A stretch of DNA of 64,000 bases. Source: Marisediminicola senii (GTDB lineage: Bacteria > Actinomycetota > Actinomycetes > Actinomycetales > Microbacteriaceae). The DNA lies in NCBI RefSeq assembly GCF_011057645.1, contig NZ_JAALGE010000007.1:16034-80033 (forward strand). Direction: 5' to 3'. Under the pieces are notes generated by a model. It was not told the DNA's origin, searched no databases, and saw nothing but the letters and a program-made list of their open reading frames with translations. Positions 18,868 through 30,000 of the stretch are shown here, in pieces; position 1 is the first letter of the stretch; every line of letters starts with the position of its first letter. The position numbers and the translations under genes are program-made.

Positions 18868-18900
18868 CGAAGACACCGCGACGGGGGCGATAGCGTAGCG

Positions 18901-20358
18901 ATGGTGATCAAGTCCGACTTCTCCCAGACCATGCCCGACCAGCCGGGGAGGGTGCACTTCGTCGGAATCGGCGGTGCAGGCATGAGCGGCATCGCCCGGC
19001 TCTTCGCCGCGGCCGGTTTCGCCGTCAGCGGCTCCGACATCCGCGCGACCGAGACGGTCGAGGCCCTGCGTGCCTCCGGTGTACCCATCGCGATCGGCCA
19101 CGACGCTGGCAACATCGCCGACGCAGACACCCTCGTCGTGACGGGCGCGATCGCCGAGAACAACCCCGAGTACCTCGAGGCGAAGCGCCGCGGCCTCCCC
19201 GTGGTTCACCGCGCCAGGGCCCTCGCCTGGCTCACCCGTAACGACCGTGTCGTCGCCGTCGCCGGGGCACACGGCAAGACCACGTCGTCGGCCATGGTCA
19301 TCGAGGCGCTACTGGCCCTCGGTGCCGACCCGAGCTTCGTCAACGGCGGCGTCATCCGGTCGCTCGGCGTCAGCGCCGAGTCGGGTGCAGACGACCTGTT
19401 CGTGGTCGAGGCAGACGAGTCGGATGGCTCCTTCCAGCTGTACACCACGACCGTGGCGCTCATCACGAACGTCGACCCCGACCACCTCGACCATTACGGA
19501 TCGGCCGAGGCCTTCGACGACGCCTTCGTCTCCTTTGCCCGCGCCGCCTCCGGATTCGTCGTCATCTCGAGCGACGACCCCGGCGCCGTGCGCATCACCC
19601 CGCGCCTCGACGGCCAGGCCGTCGTCGCCTTCGGCGAGGCCGCGAACGCCGACGTGCGCGTGCACTCCATCACGACGGCGGCCGGCGTGTCCTTCACCAT
19701 CGCCTACCGCGGCCAGGACTACCCGGTCACCCTGCGCGTGCCAGGGCTGCACAACGCTCTCAACGCGGCGGGCGCCTTCGCCGTACTCACCGGGCTCGGC
19801 TACGAGCCCCGAGCCGCGCTCGACGCGGTCGCGACCTTCGGCGGCACCGAGCGACGCTTCGAGTTCCGCGGCGAGGCACGCGGCGTCAGCGTCTACGACG
19901 ACTTCGCGCACCACCCGACCGAGGTGCGCGCGGCATTGACCGCCGCCAGGGGCGCAGCCGCCGACGGCCGCCTCATCGTGCTCTTCCAGCCCCACCTGTA
20001 CAGCCGCACCCGCATGCTCGCCGACGACTTCGCTGCCGTGTTCCGCGACCTCGCCGAGTACACCGTCGTGGTGCCCATCTACGGCGCGCGGCAGGATCCG
20101 GAGCCGGGAGTCACCGGGGAGCTCATCTCGTCGCGCTTCCACGACGCCACCCGCGGCACATACATCGAGGGCTGGGACGACGCGGTCGCCCACGTCGCCT
20201 CCATCGCCCGAACCGGCGATATCGTCATCCCGATGGGCGGCGGCGACATCTACCTCGTGATTCCCCGGTTGCTCGAGGCGCTGGCGAACGGTTCCGGCGC
20301 AGCCGACCGAACCGCCGAGGGCGCACCCGCCGCCGACACCACCGACAGCGCCCAGTGA
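18901..20358 (+). CDS. murC: UDP-MurNAc:L-alanine ligase MurC
   Basis: First Mur ligase of the pathway, 485 aa. The N-terminal [17 protein letters not shown]-loop GAHGKT at 122-127, [21 protein letters not shown] and C-terminal [10 protein letters not shown] are all conserved. The ATG at 18901 follows a GGGGGCG stretch. An alternative ATG ten codons downstream would also give a complete enzyme. A TAGCGT hexamer just before the start could be an internal promoter. The C-terminal tail is Ala/Asp-rich. ftsQ follows after 13 bp. Confidence 0.95.
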   Translation: MVIKSDFSQTMPDQPGRVHFVGIGGAGMSGIARLFAAAGFAVSGSDIRATETVEALRASGVPIAIGHDAGNIADADTLVVTGAIAENNPEYLEAKRRGLPVVHRARALAWLTRNDRVVAVAGAHGKTTSSAMVIEALLALGADPSFVNGGVIRSLGVSAESGADDLFVVEADESDGSFQLYTTTVALITNVDPDHLDHYGSAEAFDDAFVSFARAASGFVVISSDDPGAVRITPRLDGQAVVAFGEAANADVRVHSITTAAGVSFTIAYRGQDYPVTLRVPGLHNALNAAGAFAVLTGLGYEPRAALDAVATFGGTERRFEFRGEARGVSVYDDFAHHPTEVRAALTAARGAAADGRLIVLFQPHLYSRTRMLADDFAAVFRDLAEYTVVVPIYGARQDPEPGVTGELISSRFHDATRGTYIEGWDDAVAHVASIARTGDIVIPMGGGDIYLVIPRLLEALANGSGAADRTAEGAPAADTTDSAQ

Positions 20359-20371
20359 CGGACGCCCCGCG

Positions 20372-21430
20372 ATGAAGCGCCCCGACGGGTTCGATCGGCC
20401 AGCGGAGAACGACGAGCCCCGCGGTGGCCGCCGTGGCCTGCCCTCCTTCGGCGACCTGCCCGGGCTGCCCTTCGGCCGAAAGCGCCGTGGATCCACCGCC
20501 GCAGAACCGGCTAGCGAGTCCGATCGAACGACCGGTTCGATGGATGCCGCCCGCCCCGGTTCCCCCGACGGCGCGGGTTCCCCCGAGCGCCCGAGCACGC
20601 TGGCTCGCCCCAGCACGCTGCCCCGCGGCCCGGTCACCCCGGAGCCGACCCCGGAACGCGACGAGCGCGCAGCCCGCCGCGACGTCAGGCGCGCCGCCCG
20701 CCAGCACCGCCGCTTCGAGCGCGGCGAGGTGCGCCGGTTCACCCGTCGTTCCCGCCGACGCCGCATCGGGTGGTCCGTCGCCCTCGGCATGGTCGCGACC
20801 ATGGCGATCCTCGTCGGCGTCGCCGTCTATTCGCCCCTGCTGGCGCTGCGCACCATCGAGATCGAGGGAACGTCCCGCATCGACGAAGTCGCGCTTTACG
20901 ACGCCGTCGACGACCAGCTCGACACCCCGCTTGCCCTGATCGACTTCGACCAGCTCGAACGCGAGCTCGGTGCCTTCCCGTTGATCCGCAGCTACGTCAC
21001 CGAGACCGTGCCGCCGAACACCCTGATCATCAACGTCGTCGAGCGGCAGCCCATCGGCAGCCTTCCCTCGGGGTCGGGATTCGCCATGGTCGATCCCGCG
21101 GGGATCGTCATCGAGCGGTCAGAGGAACGTATGCCAGGCGTGCCGCTCATCGAGATCGCGGGCCAGGATGCCGGCAGTCCGGCATTCGAGGCCGCGGTCG
21201 AGGTGCTGCTCGCGCTCCCCGATTCGATCCTGACGCAACTAGACACCGTTACCGCGGCGACCCGGGACGACGTGCGGCTCACCATGTCGACCGGGGGAGC
21301 GCAGATCGTCTGGGGTAGCGCAGACGACTCCGACTACAAGGCCCGCGTGCTGGCCGTCGCCCTGGCCCAGAACTACCCGAACGTCACGGAATACAACGTC
21401 TCGGCGCCCGGCCAGTTCACCTGGCAGTGA
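20372..21430 (+). CDS. ftsQ: Divisome protein FtsQ
   Basis: 352-aa bitopic protein with a long, basic and proline-rich cytoplasmic tail (about 135 residues), one membrane helix (IGWSVALGMVATMAILVGV) and an extracellular POTRA domain starting LRTIEIEGTSRIDE, then the FtsQ domain (PLIRSYVTETVPPNTLIINVVERQPIGSL). It bridges early and late division proteins. The cytoplasmic tail is longer than in E. coli but typical of actinobacteria. The ATG at 20372 is the first in frame after murC. Confidence 0.92.
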   Translation: MKRPDGFDRPAENDEPRGGRRGLPSFGDLPGLPFGRKRRGSTAAEPASESDRTTGSMDAARPGSPDGAGSPERPSTLARPSTLPRGPVTPEPTPERDERAARRDVRRAARQHRRFERGEVRRFTRRSRRRRIGWSVALGMVATMAILVGVAVYSPLLALRTIEIEGTSRIDEVALYDAVDDQLDTPLALIDFDQLERELGAFPLIRSYVTETVPPNTLIINVVERQPIGSLPSGSGFAMVDPAGIVIERSEERMPGVPLIEIAGQDAGSPAFEAAVEVLLALPDSILTQLDTVTAATRDDVRLTMSTGGAQIVWGSADDSDYKARVLAVALAQNYPNVTEYNVSAPGQFTWQ

Positions 21431-21450
21431 CCCCGGCCGCTCGCCCGGTG

Positions 21451-21501
21451 GCGTGTCGCGCAGCTCGGCGAAGAAATTTCCGGCGTTTTCTCGCGACACG
21501 C
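21451..21501. repeat. Long inverted repeat after ftsQ
   Basis: gcgtgtcgcg (21451-21460) and cgcgacacgc (21492-21501) are perfect 10-bp arms around a 31-nt loop that itself holds the palindrome gaaatttc (21473-21480). There is no T-tract. It may end ftsQ transcripts or serve as a regulator site before ftsZ. Confidence 0.5.
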
Positions 21502-21537
21502 GGCGCGCCTGGTCAAACACCCTCCCGCGGGCGTCGT

Positions 21538-21593
21538 AACCTCAAGGCAAGTAAATACATACCAAGTATAACTTTAAGCCTCTAGTTGAGGTT
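21538..21593 (+). promoter_or_regulatory. AT-rich ftsZ promoter region inside an inverted repeat
   Basis: A -10-like TATAAC (21567-21572) sits in an AT-rich island unlike its GC-rich surroundings. It is bracketed by aacctcaa (21538-21545) and ttgaggtt (21586-21593); the arms can be extended to aacctcaaggc against gcct...ttgaggtt with a 4-nt bulge. A dedicated ftsZ promoter is likely, possibly with dyad-based control. Confidence 0.6.
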
Positions 21594-21617
21594 TAGGGTG
21601 ACTAGCGGAGGCCGCAC

Positions 21618-22811
21618 GTGAGCTCAAACCAGAACTACCTAGCCGTGATCAAGGTCGTCGGCATCGGCGGCGGCGGCGTCAATGCCGTCAACCGGATGAT
21701 CGAACTCGGGCTTCGCGGCGTCGAGTTCATCGCCATCAACACAGACGCCCAGGCGCTGCTGATGAGCGACGCCGACGTCAAGCTCGACGTCGGTCGCGAA
21801 CTGACCAGGGGACTCGGTGCCGGGGCCGACCCCGAAGTGGGTCGCCGCGCAGCCGAAGACCACGCAGAAGAGATCGAAGAGGCGCTCGCGGGCGCCGACA
21901 TGGTCTTCGTCACCGCGGGCGAGGGTGGCGGAACCGGAACCGGTGGCGCACCCGTCGTCGCGCGCATCGCGAAGTCCATCGGCGCACTGACCATCGGTGT
22001 CGTCACGCGCCCCTTCGGTTTCGAGGGCAAGCGCCGCGCCGCGCAGGCCGAGATCGGCGTCACCGCGCTCAAGGGCGAGGTCGACACCCTCATCGTCGTT
22101 CCCAACGACCGCCTGCTCGAGATCAGCGACCGGGGCATCAGCTTCCTCGAGGCATTCGCCACCGCAGACCAGGTGCTCCTCGCCGGCGTGCAGGGCATCA
22201 CCGACCTGATCACCACCCCAGGTCTCATCAACCTCGACTTCGCCGACGTCAAGTCGGTCATGCAGGGTGCGGGTTCCGCGCTGATGGGTATCGGATCCGC
22301 GCGCGGAGCCGACCGTGCCATCAAGGCGGCCGAGCTGGCCGTCGCGTCCCCGCTGCTCGAGGCGAGCATCGACGGCGCCCACGGCGTGCTGCTGTCCATC
22401 CAGGGCGGATCGAACCTCGGAATCTTCGAGATCAACGACGCCGCGCGACTGGTGCAGGAGGCCGTGCACCCGGAGGCGAACATCATCTTCGGTGCCGTCA
22501 TCGACGACACCCTCGGCGACGAGGTGCGAGTCACCGTCATCGCCGCGGGCTTCGACGGTGGCGAGCCGACGGCAGCCAAGGCAGCCAAGGTGGAGCAGCG
22601 TCCCGCCGCCCGCACCGAGAGCCTGGTCTCTGCCGGTGCCGGTGCCGGTGCCGCGAGCTCCGAGCGTCCCGCCGCAGCGTCGGCCCCCGCGCCGCGTACC
22701 TCGTCGTCCTCCGGCGTGTGGGGGTCAGAGCCCAAGCTCCCCGCCGCTCCCGACCCGGTCTTCGACCGCGACGGCGACGACGACCTGGACGTACCCGATT
22801 TCCTCAAGTAA
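21618..22811 (+). CDS. ftsZ: Cell division GTPase FtsZ
   Basis: Tubulin-like GTPase of 397 aa that forms the Z-ring. The GTP signature GGGTGTGG, the N-terminal [16 protein letters not shown], and [21 protein letters not shown] (T7-loop region) are present. A variable Ala/Ser/Pro linker of about 70 residues ends in the conserved tail DLDVPDFLK, the usual docking site for partners such as SepF, encoded 700 bp downstream. The GTG at 21618 is preceded by GCGGAGG. It has its own upstream promoter region. Confidence 0.97.
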   Translation: MSSNQNYLAVIKVVGIGGGGVNAVNRMIELGLRGVEFIAINTDAQALLMSDADVKLDVGRELTRGLGAGADPEVGRRAAEDHAEEIEEALAGADMVFVTAGEGGGTGTGGAPVVARIAKSIGALTIGVVTRPFGFEGKRRAAQAEIGVTALKGEVDTLIVVPNDRLLEISDRGISFLEAFATADQVLLAGVQGITDLITTPGLINLDFADVKSVMQGAGSALMGIGSARGADRAIKAAELAVASPLLEASIDGAHGVLLSIQGGSNLGIFEINDAARLVQEAVHPEANIIFGAVIDDTLGDEVRVTVIAAGFDGGEPTAAKAAKVEQRPAARTESLVSAGAGAGAASSERPAAASAPAPRTSSSSGVWGSEPKLPAAPDPVFDRDGDDDLDVPDFLK

Positions 22812-22814
22812 CCG

Positions 22815-23501
22815 GTGAGCGACTCGACCACCCTGCACGCACGGCTCGACACCGTGCGTGCAGGGATCGAGGATGCCCTCGACGAGGCCGGGCGGGGCAG
22901 GGAGTCCACCACCCTCATCGTGGTGACCAAGTTCCAGCCCCTGTCCCTCATCCGGGAGCTGGTCACGCTGGGCGTCACGGACTTCGGCGAGAGCCGGCAC
23001 CAGGAGGCCTCGCGCAAGAGCGACGAGCTCGAGGCGCCGGAGGTCACCTGGCACTTCGTCGGGCAGCTGCAGAGCAAGAAGGCCAGGCAGGTGGCGACCT
23101 ACTCGCGGGTAATCCACTCGATCGACCGCGACTCGGTGATCTCCGCCCTCGAGTCGACTGACAGGAACCCGGCAACCGACGTGTTCGTGCAGGTCAACCT
23201 CACCGACAACCCCGACCGAGGAGGGGTGACGGATGCCGCGCTCGAAGCCACGACAGAGACGGTGCTCTCCACCCCGGGGCTGCGCCTCCTCGGGGTCATG
23301 GCGGTCGCCCCGGACGGCGAGCCCGCACGTCCGGCGTTCGCCAGGCTCCGCACCATGTCCGAGCGGGTGACCCGCCTCGACCCCACCGCGACACACATCT
23401 CTGCCGGCATGTCGGGCGACTTCCGCGAGGCCATCCTCGAGGGCGCGACACACCTCCGCATAGGTTCTGCAATAACCGGTAACCGGCCGGACCCCGGTTA
23501 A
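22815..23501 (+). CDS. PLP homeostasis protein, YggS/YlmE family
   Basis: 228-aa alanine-racemase-fold protein that binds pyridoxal phosphate without racemase activity and buffers free PLP. Lys39 in VVTKFQ is the expected PLP lysine. Other family blocks are [35 protein letters not shown] and LRIGSAITG. The usual FGEN motif reads FGES. The GTG at 22815 is 3 bp after ftsZ. This ftsZ-yggS-sepF-yggT-divIVA order is standard in Gram-positive genomes. Confidence 0.92.
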   Translation: MSDSTTLHARLDTVRAGIEDALDEAGRGRESTTLIVVTKFQPLSLIRELVTLGVTDFGESRHQEASRKSDELEAPEVTWHFVGQLQSKKARQVATYSRVIHSIDRDSVISALESTDRNPATDVFVQVNLTDNPDRGGVTDAALEATTETVLSTPGLRLLGVMAVAPDGEPARPAFARLRTMSERVTRLDPTATHISAGMSGDFREAILEGATHLRIGSAITGNRPDPG

Positions 23502-23535
23502 TCTGAGCACTGAAGATTTACACGAGAGGCACGAA

Positions 23536-24048
23536 ATGGTTTCCCCGCTTCGCAAGACCATGGTTTACCTCGGACTCGCCGACGAAGAGATCGAACCCGA
23601 CGAGTCCGCGCAGCAGAAGAACGCGCCGCAGCAGCAGCAGGCCGCTGCAGCACAGGCCCCCGCAGCACAGACCGCGCCCGCAGCCACCGCTGCCGGCCGC
23701 GCCCCCGTCACCCCGCTCCGCCGGGCCACGCCAACACCGACCCAGAATGCATCGGCTGCCGACATGAATGAAATCCTCACGGTCCACCCCCGCCAGTACA
23801 AGGACGCCCAGGTCATCGCCGAAAGCTTCCGCGAAGGCGTGCCGGTGATCATCAACCTCTCGCAGATGAGCGAGCCAGACGCACGACGCCTCATCGACTT
23901 CGCCAGCGGGCTCTCTCAGGGCCTGCACGGAAAGATCGAGCGCGTCACCAAGCAGGTATTCCTGCTCTCGCCCGCGCACGTGGTCGTGAGCGGAGACCAG
24001 GCCGAGACCGAGCCCGAGGTCGACGCATCCTTCTTCGCCCAGAACTGA
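23536..24048 (+). CDS. sepF: Z-ring anchoring protein SepF
   Basis: 170-aa protein that tethers FtsZ to the membrane and is the main anchor in actinobacteria lacking FtsA. An N-terminal amphipathic segment ([18 protein letters not shown]) is followed by a Gln/Ala/Pro linker to about residue 75, then the SepF core ([50 protein letters not shown]). The ATG at 23536 has GAGAGG upstream. The preserved FtsZ tail supports direct interaction. Confidence 0.94.
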   Translation: MVSPLRKTMVYLGLADEEIEPDESAQQKNAPQQQQAAAAQAPAAQTAPAATAAGRAPVTPLRRATPTPTQNASAADMNEILTVHPRQYKDAQVIAESFREGVPVIINLSQMSEPDARRLIDFASGLSQGLHGKIERVTKQVFLLSPAHVVVSGDQAETEPEVDASFFAQN

Positions 24049-24066
24049 CGCCCAGCCCCGATGGGC

Positions 24067-24072
24067 TAACGT
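24067..24072 (+). promoter_or_regulatory. -10 box of yggT, leaderless geometry
   Basis: TAACGT ends 7 nt before the GTG of yggT, and CTGACG (24045-24050) lies 16 bp upstream as a possible -35. There is no Shine-Dalgarno, so the mRNA may be leaderless. Confidence 0.45.
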
Positions 24073-24079
24073 CGATTTC

Positions 24080-24373
24080 GTGATCGTCTCTCTCGTAGCA
24101 ACCATCGCGTACTTCGCGTTGCTGTTGTTCTTCCTCTCCATGTGGGCCCGCTTCATCCTGGATCTCGCCCGCACCTTCGCACGCAACTGGCGCCCCACCG
24201 GGGTCATCCTTATCGTCGCGGAGTTCGTCTTCACGATCACGGATCCACCCATCCGGGCGGTTCGGCGCGTTATCCCGCCGATCCGCCTGGGGGGCATCGC
24301 TCTCGACCTCGCCTGGACCGTGGTGTTCCTCGCGGTGCTGATCCTGATGTCGGTCGCGCAGGCGCTCCGGTGA
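24080..24373 (+). CDS. YggT-family membrane protein
   Basis: 97-aa protein with an N-terminal and a C-terminal membrane helix around the family segment FVFTITDPPIRAVRRVIPP. Function is not established; the family is linked genetically to division and osmotic stress in other bacteria. The GTG at 24080 fits a leaderless start. The position between sepF and divIVA is conserved. Confidence 0.88.
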   Translation: MIVSLVATIAYFALLLFFLSMWARFILDLARTFARNWRPTGVILIVAEFVFTITDPPIRAVRRVIPPIRLGGIALDLAWTVVFLAVLILMSVAQALR

Positions 24374-24502
24374 CACCAGCCCGGGTTGTACGCTGATCCG
24401 AGGCGTCGACTGACGTCGAGCTTCCGGCAGTACATCCCGGCAGTCCCTTCGACAACCACGCCGCGCGCGCCAGTGCCCGGCCAGAACACCCTGAGGTGAC
24501 CC

Positions 24503-25408
24503 ATGGCTCTGACCCCCGAAGACGTTGTCAACAAACGCTTCCAGCCGACCAAGTTCCGCGAGGGCTACGACCAGGACGAAGTCGACGACTTCCTCGACGA
24601 GGTCGTCGTCGAACTGCGCCGCCTGAACCAGGCGAACGAGGAGCTGCGTGAGCGCCTCGTCGCGGGCGAGTCGCGCATCAGCGAGCTGCAGCGCACCGGG
24701 GGCACCGGGTCCGACACGGTCATCCCCGTCGCCGACGCCGAGCCGGTTGCCGACGAACTGGTCGTGGACGACGACGAGCTCATCGTCGAGCCGGAACCCG
24801 AGCCCGACACCGAACCGGCCATCGAGCCGGAGCCGGTCGTCGAACCCGACGTCGACACGGAACCCGACACCTCGACCGGATCCGCTCCGTCGGTCGTGGC
24901 ATCCGCACCCACCGTCAGTGCGCCGACCGTCACCCCGACCAGCTCATCGAGCGACATCGACGACGAGGCAGCCAGCACCACCAACCTCCTCCAGCTCGCG
25001 CGCCGCCTGCACGAAGAGCACGTTCGCGACGGTATCCAGAAGCGCGACTCGCTCATCGCCGAGGGCCGCGCCTCCGCCGACCAGGCCGTCGCGGAGGGGG
25101 AATCCACTGCGGAGAAGCTCGTCGGCGACAGCCGCGCCGAGGCCGACCGCCTGGTTGCCGAAGCGCAGGCCACCGCCGACCGCCTCGTCACCGAGGCCGA
25201 GGAGACCAAGCGGGTCGAGCTCGCCAAGCTCGACGACGAGCGCATCGCGCTCGAGGCGACCATCGACGAACTCCGCACCTTCGAGCGGGAGTACCGCCAG
25301 AAGCTGAAGGGCTACATCGAAGGCCAGCTCCGCGAGCTGGACCTGGTCGACGGAGACAGCGGAAGCTCCTCCACCGGCAGTAACGGCCAGGGTTTTGGCG
25401 GAAACTGA
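24503..25408 (+). CDS. divIVA: Polar growth/division scaffold DivIVA (Wag31)
   Basis: 301-aa coiled-coil protein that marks poles and septa and directs wall synthesis in actinobacteria. The N-terminal lipid-binding DivIVA domain (LTPEDVVNKRFQPTKFREGY, then DEVDDFLDEV) covers about residues 1-65. An acidic, proline-rich linker (about 72-155) with repeated EPEPEP-like units separates it from a C-terminal coiled coil (about 160-280) that includes repeated ADRLV..AQ heptads. A 129-bp gap before it contains TACGCT (24389-24394) as a possible -10. The lspA start lies inside its last codons. Confidence 0.95.
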   Translation: MALTPEDVVNKRFQPTKFREGYDQDEVDDFLDEVVVELRRLNQANEELRERLVAGESRISELQRTGGTGSDTVIPVADAEPVADELVVDDDELIVEPEPEPDTEPAIEPEPVVEPDVDTEPDTSTGSAPSVVASAPTVSAPTVTPTSSSSDIDDEAASTTNLLQLARRLHEEHVRDGIQKRDSLIAEGRASADQAVAEGESTAEKLVGDSRAEADRLVAEAQATADRLVTEAEETKRVELAKLDDERIALEATIDELRTFEREYRQKLKGYIEGQLRELDLVDGDSGSSSTGSNGQGFGGN

Positions 25409-26015
25409 CCCGACGCCCGCGGCCAGCCCGACCCCGGTCGCACCAGCCCCCGTCAGCGTTCGCGCGCTCATCACGCTCGCGACGATCGCCATCGGTGTCT
25501 ACGCGTTCGACCAGCTCACCAAGTACCTCGTCGTCGAGAACCTCCCCCTGCGCGAGCCGGTGGAGGTTCTCGGCACGGTGCTGCAGTTCTACTTCGTCGA
25601 GAACCCAGGGGCGGCGTTCTCGATCGCCACCGGCTACACCTGGATCTTCTCCATTGCGGCGGCCGCGGTCACCGTGTTCATCATCATTTTCGCCCGTCGC
25701 ATCCGGTCCATGAGCTGGGCCATCCTGTTCGGCATGCTGCTCGGTGGAACCGTCGGCAACCTCACCGACCGGCTGTTCCGCGAACCGAGCTTTGGCCTCG
25801 GCCACGTCGTCGACTTCATTCAGGTCGCGGGCTTCCCGGCGATCTTCAACATCGCCGACTCGTTCATCGTCGCGAGTATGGGGCTGTTCATCATCCTCAC
25901 GCTGCGGGGGGTCAACCTCGATGGCACCCGCGACGTGCCACGGCCCACGGCGACCGCGGCAGCATCCACCCCCGACGATGCCGACGACACGGCCACCCAC
26001 GGGGATTCCCGATGA
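25395..26015 (+). CDS. lspA: Lipoprotein signal peptidase
   Basis: Membrane aspartyl protease (signal peptidase II) of 206 aa that cleaves prolipoproteins before the lipid-modified cysteine. Four helices and the motifs [25 protein letters not shown] and VDFIQV...FNIADSFI supply the two catalytic aspartates. The only plausible start is TTG at 25395, overlapping divIVA by 14 bp; no ATG or GTG occurs before the first helix. The C-terminal Ala/Thr/Asp tail is variable. rluD follows by ATGA overlap. Confidence 0.92.
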   Translation: MAETDPTPAASPTPVAPAPVSVRALITLATIAIGVYAFDQLTKYLVVENLPLREPVEVLGTVLQFYFVENPGAAFSIATGYTWIFSIAAAAVTVFIIIFARRIRSMSWAILFGMLLGGTVGNLTDRLFREPSFGLGHVVDFIQVAGFPAIFNIADSFIVASMGLFIILTLRGVNLDGTRDVPRPTATAAASTPDDADDTATHGDSR

Positions 26016-26935
26016 GTGAGACCCGCAGCCTGCCCGTACCCGACGGCCTCGCCGGCGACAGGGTGGATGCCGCGCTGGCCAAGCTGCTCGGATTCTCGCG
26101 CACCTTCGCCGCCGAGGTGGCGGAGGCCGGCGGGGTCACCGCAGACGGCACCGTGCTCGGCAAGTCCGACCGGCTCAGCGCCGGCAGCTGGCTCGAGGTC
26201 ACCTGGACCGACAAGGTCGCGCCGAGCATCGTGCCGGTCATCGTGCCCGACCTCACGATCGTGCACGACGACGACGACATCATCGTCATCGACAAGCCCG
26301 TCGGCGTCGCGGCGCATCCCTCAGTCGGCTGGACGGGTCCGACCGTGCTCGGCGCCCTGGCCGGCGCCGGGTTCCGTGTCGCCACCTCCGGGGCATCCGA
26401 GCGTGCAGGCATCGTGCACCGCCTCGACGCCGGAACCAGCGGCCTCATGGTGGTCGCGAAGTCCGAGCGGGCATACGGCGCCCTCAAGCGCGCATTCCAC
26501 GACCGCGAGGTCGACAAGGTCTACCACGCGGTCGTGCAGGGCCACCCCGACCCGTTCGCCGGAACCATCGACGCGCCCATCGGGCGTCACCCCGGCTCCA
26601 GCTGGAAGTTCGCGGTCGTCGCCGGCGGCAAGGACTCGGTCACGCACTACGAGACCCTCGAGGCATTCCCCAGTGCGTCGCTGCTGCGCGTGCAGCTCGA
26701 GACCGGGCGCACCCACCAGATCCGCGTGCACATGGCCGCACAGCGACATCCCTGCGTCGGCGACGCGATGTATGGGGCCGACCCGTCGATCTCCGCCCGG
26801 CTCGGGCTGTCCAGGCAGTGGCTGCACGCCCTCGAGCTGGGTTTCGTGCACCCCGGCACCGGTGAGCGGGTGCGGTACAGCACGAGATATCCGGCAGACC
26901 TGCAGCACGCGCTCGACGTGCTGCGCGGCGACTGA
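26012..26935 (+). CDS. RluD-type large-subunit rRNA pseudouridine synthase
   Basis: 307-aa enzyme with an N-terminal S4 RNA-binding domain ([15 protein letters not shown], then [14 protein letters not shown]) and the RluA-family catalytic domain with Asp in [28 protein letters not shown] is the second family hallmark. lspA-rluD coupling is common in actinobacteria. Target uridines are likely in 23S rRNA helix 69 by analogy but are not provable here. Confidence 0.93.
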   Translation: MSETRSLPVPDGLAGDRVDAALAKLLGFSRTFAAEVAEAGGVTADGTVLGKSDRLSAGSWLEVTWTDKVAPSIVPVIVPDLTIVHDDDDIIVIDKPVGVAAHPSVGWTGPTVLGALAGAGFRVATSGASERAGIVHRLDAGTSGLMVVAKSERAYGALKRAFHDREVDKVYHAVVQGHPDPFAGTIDAPIGRHPGSSWKFAVVAGGKDSVTHYETLEAFPSASLLRVQLETGRTHQIRVHMAAQRHPCVGDAMYGADPSISARLGLSRQWLHALELGFVHPGTGERVRYSTRYPADLQHALDVLRGD

Positions 26936-26983
26936 CGCGCGCATCCAGCGCCGACCCGCACCCTGATCACACCGCCCCAGTCG

Positions 26984-26989
26984 TAGGCT
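26984..26989 (+). promoter_or_regulatory. -10 box candidate for dnaE
   Basis: TAGGCT in the 92-bp gap after rluD would give a leader of about 30 nt ending in GGAGA and the TTG start of dnaE. Confidence 0.4.
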
Positions 26990-27027
26990 GGAAGTCGAGC
27001 CACCCACCCTCGTTCGTCGGAGAGATA

Positions 27028-30000
27028 TTGCCCGCCAGCACCAAGTCGTTCGTCCACCTCCACGTCCACAGCGAGTATTCGATGCTGGATGGCGCGGCGC
27101 GGGTCACCCCGCTGGTCAAGGCCGCTGCCGAGCAGGGCATGCCCGCCATCGCGATGACCGACCACGGCAACGTGTTCGGCGCGTACGACTTCTGGAAGTC
27201 GGCCACCAGCGCCGGCATCAAGCCCATCATTGGCACCGAGGCCTACCTCACGCCCGGCACCGCGCGCGGCGACAAGACCCGCGTGCGCTGGGGCAACGGC
27301 GGACAGGACGACGTGTCGGGTGCCGGCTCATACACCCACCTCACGATGCTCTCGGAGTCGACAGAGGGCATGCACAACCTGTTCCGCCTCTCGTCACGCG
27401 CGTCGCTCGAGGGGTACTACTTCAAGCCCCGAATGGACCGCGAACTGCTGGGCGAATACGCCAAGGGACTCATCGCCACCACGGGCTGCCCCAGCAGCGA
27501 GGTCCAGACACGCCTGCGGCTCGGGCAGTACGACGAAGCCGTGCAGGCGGCATCCGACTTCCGTGACATCTTCGGCCGCGAGAACTACTTCTGCGAGATC
27601 ATGGACCACGGCCTGGGCATCGAGCGCCGCGTGATGGGCGACCTGCTGCGCCTCGCGAAGCAGCTCGACCTGCCGCTCGTCGCCACCAACGACCTGCACT
27701 ACACCCACGCGCATGACGCCACCTCGCACGCTGCCCTGCTCTGCGTGCAGTCCGGCACCACCCTCGACGATCCCAACCGGTTCAAGTTCGACGCCGACGA
27801 GTTCTACCTCAAGACCGCCGAGCAGATGCGGCACCTGTTCCGCGACCACCCCGAGGCGTGCGACAACACCCTGCTCATCGCCGAGCGCTGCAACGTGGCA
27901 TTCGACGAGAACGCCAACTTCATGCCGGTGTTCCCGCTCCCCGAGGGCGAGACCGAGGCGACCTGGTTCGCCAAGGAGGTCGAGGCCGGCCTCGACCGCC
28001 GCTACCGTGGCGACATCCCCGACGAGGTGCACGAGCGCGCGGCCTACGAGATCGGCGTCATCTCGCAGATGGGGTTCCCCGGCTACTTCCTGGTCGTCGC
28101 CGACTTCATCGGCTGGGCTCGAAAGAACGGCATCAGGGTCGGCCCCGGCCGCGGCTCCGGCGCAGGCTCCATGGTGGCCTACGCGATGGGCATCACCGAC
28201 CTCGACCCGATCCGCCACGGGCTGATCTTCGAGCGCTTCCTCAACCCCGACCGCGTGTCGATGCCCGACTTCGACGTCGACTTCGACGAGCGTCGCCGCG
28301 GCGAGGTCATCCGCTACGTCACCGACAAGTATGGCGACGACCGCGTCGCGCAGATCGTGACCTACGGCACCATCAAGGCGAAGCAGGCTCTCAAGGACTC
28401 GTCCCGCGTGCTCGGCTTCCCTTACGGTATGGGGGAGAAGCTCACCAAGGCGATGCCCCCGGCCATCATGGGCAAGGACATCCCGCTCACCGGCATCATG
28501 GACAAGGACCACCCGCGCTGGAAGGAGGCAGGAGACGTGCGCGCGGTGCTCGACTCCGATCCCGACGCGCGCACCGTGTTCGACACCGCCCTCGGCATCG
28601 AGAACCTCAAGCGCCAGTGGGGCGTGCACGCCGCGGGCGTGATCATGTCGTCCGAACCGCTGCTCGACATTATCCCGATCATGAAGCGGGAGCAGGACGG
28701 CCAGATCGTCACCCAGTTCGACTACCCGGCGTGCGAGGCCCTCGGCCTCATCAAGATGGACTTCCTCGGGCTGCGCAACCTCACGATCATCGACGACGCG
28801 CTCGACAACATCAAGGCCAACCGCGGCGAGACCCCGGTGCTCGAAGAGCTCGAACTCGACGACCCGCTCACCTACGCCCTGCTCGCCCGCGGCGACACGC
28901 TCGGCGTGTTCCAGTTCGACGGCGGACCGATGCGCTCCCTGCTCCGCCTGATGCGGCCAGACAACTTCGAGGACATCTCCGCGGTCGGCGCGCTCTACCG
29001 ACCGGGCCCGATGGGCGCGAACTCGCACACCAACTACGCGTTCCGCAAGAACGGCCAGCAAGAGGTCGACTACATCCACCCCGAGCTCTCCGAGGCCCTC
29101 GCCGACGTGCTCGGCACCACCTACGGCCTGATCGTGTACCAGGAGCAGGTCATGTCGATCGCGCAGAAGCTCGCCGGCTTCTCGCTCGGCCAGGCCGACA
29201 TCCTGCGCCGCGCGATGGGCAAGAAGAAGAAGTCGGAGCTCGACAAGCAGTTCGAGGGCTTCTCCGGCGGCATGCAGGCCAATGGCTATTCGATGGATGC
29301 AGTGCAGACGCTCTGGAACATCCTCCTGCCCTTCTCCGACTACGCCTTCAACAAGGCGCACTCCGCGGCGTACGGGGTGCTCTCGTACTGGACCGCCTAC
29401 CTCAAGGCGCACTACCCGGCCGAGTACATGGCGGCGCTCCTCACCAGCGTCGGGGATTCGAAGGACAAGCTCGCCATCTACCTCAACGAGTGCAGGCGCA
29501 TGGGCATCAAGGTGCTCGCCCCCGACGTCAACGAATCAATCGGCTTCTTCGCGGCCGTCGGCGATGACATCCGGTTCGGGCTCGGCGCCGTGCGCAACGT
29601 CGGCTTCGCCGTGGTCGACCAGATTCGAGCATCCAGGGAGGAAAAGGGCGCATTCACGTCGTTCCACGACTTCCTCGCCAAGGTGCCCATCACGGCCGCG
29701 AACAAGCGCACCGCCGAATCGCTCATCAAGGCCGGGGCGTTCGACTCCCTCGGCTCCACCCGCCGCGCCCTGCTCGAGATCCATGAAGATGCCGTCGAGT
29801 CGGCGGTCTCGGTCAAGCGCAACGAGGCACACGGCCAGGTCGGGTTCGACTTCGACAGTCTCTGGGACGACCCCGTCTCCGCGGTCGCGGTGCCGGAGCG
29901 CCCCGAGTGGTCGAAGCGCGACAAGCTGGCCTTCGAGCGCGAGATGCTCGGCCTGTACGTGTCCGACCATCCGCTGGCCGGCCTCGAACTGCAGCTCGCC

